A stretch of 10,634 nucleotides of DNA from Larix sibirica (taxonomy: Eukaryota > Streptophyta > Pinopsida > Pinales > Pinaceae), in contig NWUY0304249473.1 of NCBI GenBank assembly GCA_004151065.3, positions 1 through 10,634 on the forward strand, read 5' to 3'. Position numbers and translations under genes: made by a program. Below the pieces are notes generated by a model. The model was not told the DNA's origin. It ran no database searches and worked only from the letters and a program-made list of their open reading frames with translations. How positions within the stretch are numbered: position 1 is the stretch's first letter; each line of letters starts with the position of its first letter. Shown here in pieces: positions 7,251 to 10,634 of the stretch.

Positions 7251-7358
7251 GATGGACACCTGTGTGCTGGTTTGCGATTGCAATTATCCTTATACCTGAA
7301 AATATCACATTGCCATTAAGGCCATCCCCATAATTCATGGACGAAAATTGTCATGTGT
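7251..7358 (+). repeat. 109-bp tandem repeat downstream of PPR, copy 2
   Basis: It starts GATGGACACCTGTGTGCTGG and includes TACCTGAAAATATCACATTG. Similarity to copy 1 runs to about AAAATTGTCATGTG at 7344-7357, with scattered substitutions, so the duplication is not brand new. Confidence 0.88.
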
Positions 7359-7939
7359 AATACTGACTACAAAAACCATTACAAAGATGGAATATGTTTT
7401 CATGCGGGCTGCTGAAGATGCTAGTTAAACCAAAAGGACAATTTTTATTATGGTGTTGTATGCGACAGTGGTTGGGGATATGTTTTTTTATATGTCAACT
7501 GAACCGTAGAGAACTTAGATGAATAACTACTTTAAATATGTCAGTTACAGTTTTATGATTGTACTAGAGTTTTATAAAGTCAAGATGGATTGGACAGAAA
7601 CTATTGAAAAGAGAGCACAGTAGAGCAAGAACACACACAAGGTATCAATTGTACATACACTGTACACTCCTCATATTTTATGGTAGCGCATAAGTACATG
7701 TTTATAGTACAAAGCTATGCCAAATTGGCAGTAGGATAAGATCACCTCGATAATAAAAATAGTCGTCATACATAAAAGTCAAAAATTAGAGATGGACAAT
7801 TTCTGTTGCCTAAAATAAAATTATGCACATGCCGTTTCCAACCATAGATGATGGCCATGCACATGTAGTTGCAACTTGCAATATATACATGAAGGCCAAA
7901 AATATAAAGGATCAGTGCCAAAAATAAGCCTATGTCACA
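7359..7939. other. AT-rich non-coding stretch between PPR 3' flank and gypsy remnant
   Basis: No open frame of note. AATAAA occurs at 7752-7757 and 7814-7819 on the plus strand, but more than 800 bp after the PPR stop, so I do not call either as its poly(A) signal. An LTR of the gypsy remnant could lie at the right side of this stretch, since the element reads leftward, but no LTR ends were recognised. Confidence 0.45.
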
Positions 7940-8760
7940 CAATCTCTTCCTTGCTTAGAGAAAATTGTCCCCAATTTCTGTTGTAAAGATGGACCGAGAG
8001 AGCCACTTGGCTTCTAAAGGGAGATTTCCTTTGCATCCATTAAAATATGTAGTAGTTTTCTGTCTTTGTAGTTTTGGTTTTATTATTGAACAAAATATCC
8101 TCATCAAGTGAATGCGGAGCCTCTGGTATGGGGTATTGATGATGGAGTGTGTGACTCCTCTTCTAGTGATGATGGCTCATAGTGCTTGTGCTAATATACA
8201 TTCACCACATCATGTATGCCAAGATGAGGTGGAATATCCAAGGAAAAAGTAATCCAACAGCATAAGTGACATCATTAGTTATAACGACTATACTGAATGG
8301 GCTGCAGCTTATTATACTGATGATGCTTGAAGCGTTGCTCGTCCAAGTGTCATCATACTCTGTAATCAACCTAGAAAGTATGTGGGACGCAATGTTTCTC
8401 ATACATTGCCTTGTACTTTTCTTGTGTCTGCAAAAGAATATGAATTACGAAATTGAAATGGCTTATGACCAGTATGCAAAATAACCTTCTTACCCATAAA
8501 ATAATCTCTCCATTGCTTGAGTGTTCGAACTGGTTACTGATGCATAACATTCTCGATCATACACATTATATTTGAGCTTAGCCTGTGAAAGAGCATCTGA
8601 GGGCTGCATGACCTGATGTCCTTGTTTAAGTACAACTCCTATGGAAAACTGTGAAGGATCTGTATCTACCTTAAGTGGCTGTTGTAAATCAGGAAGAACT
8701 AGTATTGGTGCTGAACACAAAGCATCTGTGAGCTGCTGAAAGGAAGCAAGGAAGAGAAAG
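7940..8760 (-). pseudogene. Ty3/gypsy retrotransposon remnant: RNase H joined to integrase C-terminus
   Basis: Minus strand, right to left. RNase H: ASFQQLTDALCSAPILVLPDL, then TDPSQFSIGVVLKQG and LSQAKLKYNVYDRECYA (8747-8530). After a frameshift it continues as LKQWRDYFMGK and VILHTGHKPFQF (8530-8450). An IASHILSRLITEYDD piece (about 8396-8355) fits the end of RNase H (VADMLSRP in relatives). DIPPHLGIHDVVNVY and KHYEPSSLEEE (8240-8150) match the integrase C-terminal GPY/F region. A weak chromodomain-like tail with AKWLSRSI lies near 8030-8000. Of the RNase H acidic residues, Asp in TDPS and Glu in YDRECYA remain, but Asp of HTDH is Gly. The integrase zinc finger and DDE core are absent, so a large internal deletion ends near 8240. 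Dead element; no gag, LTR or primer-binding site was found. Confidence 0.85.
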
Positions 8761-9736
8761 AAGACCGGCATACAAGACTCTGATTGACACCTAGAAGATA
8801 CAACCCCATTTATTTCCCTCCGGGAAGCCAAGGCATGTCAAAGACTCAAAAGACTTATAAGGCTTGAAAGGAATCTTAAAGAAAGAATAATTAAATAGGG
8901 TTGTTAAAATATCCTTGGTGGAAAACATTGAGTCGTTTACAATCTTTACAAATGAAAATTTGGAAGCTTGCACTCAATAGGTATGTTCAACACAAGTATC
9001 CACTACTTATGTAACGAGACACGCGAGGTCTAGATCCACTTCTTAGTTGTGCCCCTCTGACCAAAGGAATCAACCAAGTTTAAGCTTCAACTTCCCCAAG
9101 GGCTAGGACAAGCAAGCAGCTAGAGCACTAAGAGGAGATGGAGATGGTGACGACCAAGGGCTAAACAAGAGGAAGCCAGAGCACAATGTTGATCCACTAA
9201 ACTCCCAAAAGTAAAACTAAAAATCTTGTGCACATTCCAAAGAAAATGGTATTTTACAACTACTTCCTCATGCACCATAAATGAATTTTGTAGTAGATGT
9301 TGGCACTGTAGACAGTGATCCTCTAGTGAAGTACAACACAACCCTAAGAAAAAAACACACAAACTAAATAGTGGGAAGTGAGCTGAACCTAAGAATGATT
9401 CTTTCTTTGTTTTAAAATAATAAAGTGCTTCCTTTATAAAAAATGATATGTACATGCATCCTACGCACAAAAAAAGTGGGATGTGAAATGAACCTCCACA
9501 AGCCAAAATCATGCACCCAATCTCACAGGCTATAAAAAATTATAGAGTCTAAGCCCCAAGGGATATACAAAGGCAACATTAAAACAATCATATGACCAAT
9601 GAGCAGAGTACAAAGAAAAACACAATTCTAGAAGTTAGTTGGTTGCAATAAACATAGACATTTAAACCTCTAGCAAAAATAGATCTCGAATCCAGAGGAG
9701 GGTCACAATCATTTGTGTTCAAGAGTCACCCATTCA
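8761..9736. other. Gene-free stretch, possibly old retrotransposon leader or LTR DNA
   Basis: A 130-codon minus-strand frame at 9120-9512 is rich in Phe, Leu, Cys and His with no domain and looks like chance. The stretch has the look of untranslated retroelement sequence, but no matched LTR pair, TG...CA ends or primer-binding site could be shown. Confidence 0.4.
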
Positions 9737-10036
9737 CTAGTTTCTCATTAGCAAGTGGAGCAAGGTGCCATTTGTCATCTTTTTGTTTCTCGAACGCTTC
9801 TCCATCAATATAGCCAAGTCAAGTCGAGGGAACTTATCAGTCTTAGGCCTATGGGGGGTACCTTTGGAGCAATGAATTGACTTGGGAACATACTTCTTCG
9901 TGGAGCCTTTCCCTTCTTGGAATTTGATGGGAATTTTTGGTGGAAGAGACTCACTTCTCCTTGTTGATGATCATGTTGGGTGGTTTGATGGAGGTTGCTT
10001 CAGTTGTGCATCATGTTTGATGGAGGCATTCTTCAT
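9737..10036 (-). pseudogene. Coding-like 100-codon frame of unknown identity with one internal stop
   Basis: On the minus strand an ATG at 10036 opens MKNASIKHDAQLKQPPSNHPT, meets TGA at 9973-9971, then stays open for 77 codons to TAG at 9739-9737. The second part reads ESLPPKIPIKFQEGKGSTKK, then YVPKSIHCSKGTPHRPKTDK, a Lys/Pro-rich composition unlike the surrounding chance ORFs. I do not recognise the family. A decayed retrotransposon gag-like or lineage-specific protein is possible. The lack of an in-frame ATG close after the TGA argues against a working gene. Confidence 0.3.
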
Positions 10037-10634
10037 GTTGGATCAGTGTTTTGGAAATCACCTAATTATTTCCTCTTGATCTGGTCACTACTTTCACTCG
10101 TTTGTTGCATGGTTAGTTCACGCCTTGTTCTTAGTTTTTAGTGCCCTCTAGCATGGTGGTGCATTTGCCTATTGTTTTCCTAGTATCATTTGCATTTCAT
10201 CACATTTTCATAATTTTACCTAGGTAATTTGAATATTCCATCATATTTTCACCTTTTAAGGTAAAATCCATATTACACTCACACTACATCATTCCCTTTA
10301 CTAGAGGGCACATGACACATTTTGATTACATTTCCTTGAGTTTCATCTCATATTAACCCTTCATTTTGTCATATTTTCACTTTTCATAATTTCTAGTGTG
10401 AACACATCAAATTGATTTGGGATATTTTCATTTACTGATTAATTAAACCCAAACCTTAGTTTGAGCACAACATTAATTGGCTTAAAGTTGCAATTATGCA
10501 TTGAAGACTCATTCCCTAAGCTTCATTTCAATTAGTCACAAGGGAATGCAATTTTAAGTCATGTGGTATACATTTTGTTAATATTTGGTTGAGCTTTGAT
10601 CTTTAATTCTTTTAGATGTAGAGACTTGAAGCAA
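10037..10634. other. T-rich non-coding DNA with degenerate CATATTTTCA repeats
   Basis: The motif CA(T)ATTTTCA recurs near 10201, 10242, 10370 and 10421, twice followed by TAATTT. No frame of interest is present on either strand. The texture resembles LTR or intergenic repeat DNA, but no boundary is visible. Confidence 0.45.
10141..10311. repeat. 11-bp inverted repeat, 149-bp spacing
   Basis: GTGCCCTCTAG at 10141-10151 and its exact complement CTAGAGGGCAC at 10301-10311. The arms are GC-rich compared with the T-rich DNA between them. No target-site duplication lies outside the arms, so a MITE call is not supported. Confidence 0.6.

Noticed and set aside
6979-7299. 106-codon plus-strand frame after the PPR stop as a separate gene
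   Set aside because: Its first part is the DYW remnant read in the wrong frame and its second part runs through the 109-bp repeat; it has no ATG start at 6979 (GTG).
7752-7819. AATAAA motifs as PPR poly(A) signals
   Set aside because: More than 800 bp past the stop in AT-rich DNA where the hexamer is expected by chance.
8266-8484. 72-codon plus-strand frame
   Set aside because: It is antisense to the gypsy RNase H remnant, which explains the sequence better.
9120-9512. 130-codon minus-strand frame as a gene
   Set aside because: Phe/Leu/Cys/His-rich composition, no domain, no supporting context; most likely chance.

Overview
The window looks like nuclear DNA of a land plant, most likely a gymnosperm. 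The case rests on one very long, intronless PLS-type pentatricopeptide repeat (PPR) gene whose repeat wording resembles the large conifer and cycad expansions. Around it lie long gene-poor AT-rich stretches and decayed transposable elements. The species call is inference; nothing here is bacterial or organellar.

Layout. 1-992 (minus strand, running off the left edge) is a broken pogo/Tigger-type DNA transposase: a psq helix-turn-helix, a CENPB-type helix-turn-helix and the start of a DDE domain, with indels and a lost first catalytic aspartate. 1000-3260 holds short repeats but no gene I can support. 3267-3989 is a tandem duplication (353 bp, then about 370 bp) carrying the 5' leader and the first codons of the PPR gene. 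Copy 1 now yields only a 59-codon orphan N-terminus; copy 2 leads into the intact frame.

3832-6948 is the one convincing gene: a 1038-residue organelle-type PPR protein with about 24 P/L/S motifs in unbroken register plus E1, E2 and the start of the next domain. It stops exactly where a DYW cytidine-deaminase domain would begin. The missing domain is still visible downstream (6949-7127) as a frameshifted remnant, so this was a DYW editing factor that became an E/E+-like protein or is starting to decay. The 3' flank (7142-7358) carries a second tandem duplication of 109 bp.

7940-8760 (minus) is a Ty3/gypsy remnant: the end of pol RNase H joined almost directly to the integrase C-terminus, with the integrase catalytic core deleted. 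9737-10036 (minus) is a coding-like frame of unknown identity with one internal stop. The right end is T-rich non-coding DNA with degenerate CATATTTTCA repeats and an 11-bp inverted repeat.

The genes do not form a pathway. The biology of interest is the PPR locus: a duplicated leader, a chain of upstream ORFs whose last one overlaps the main ATG, a copy-specific palindrome, and the clean loss of the deaminase domain.
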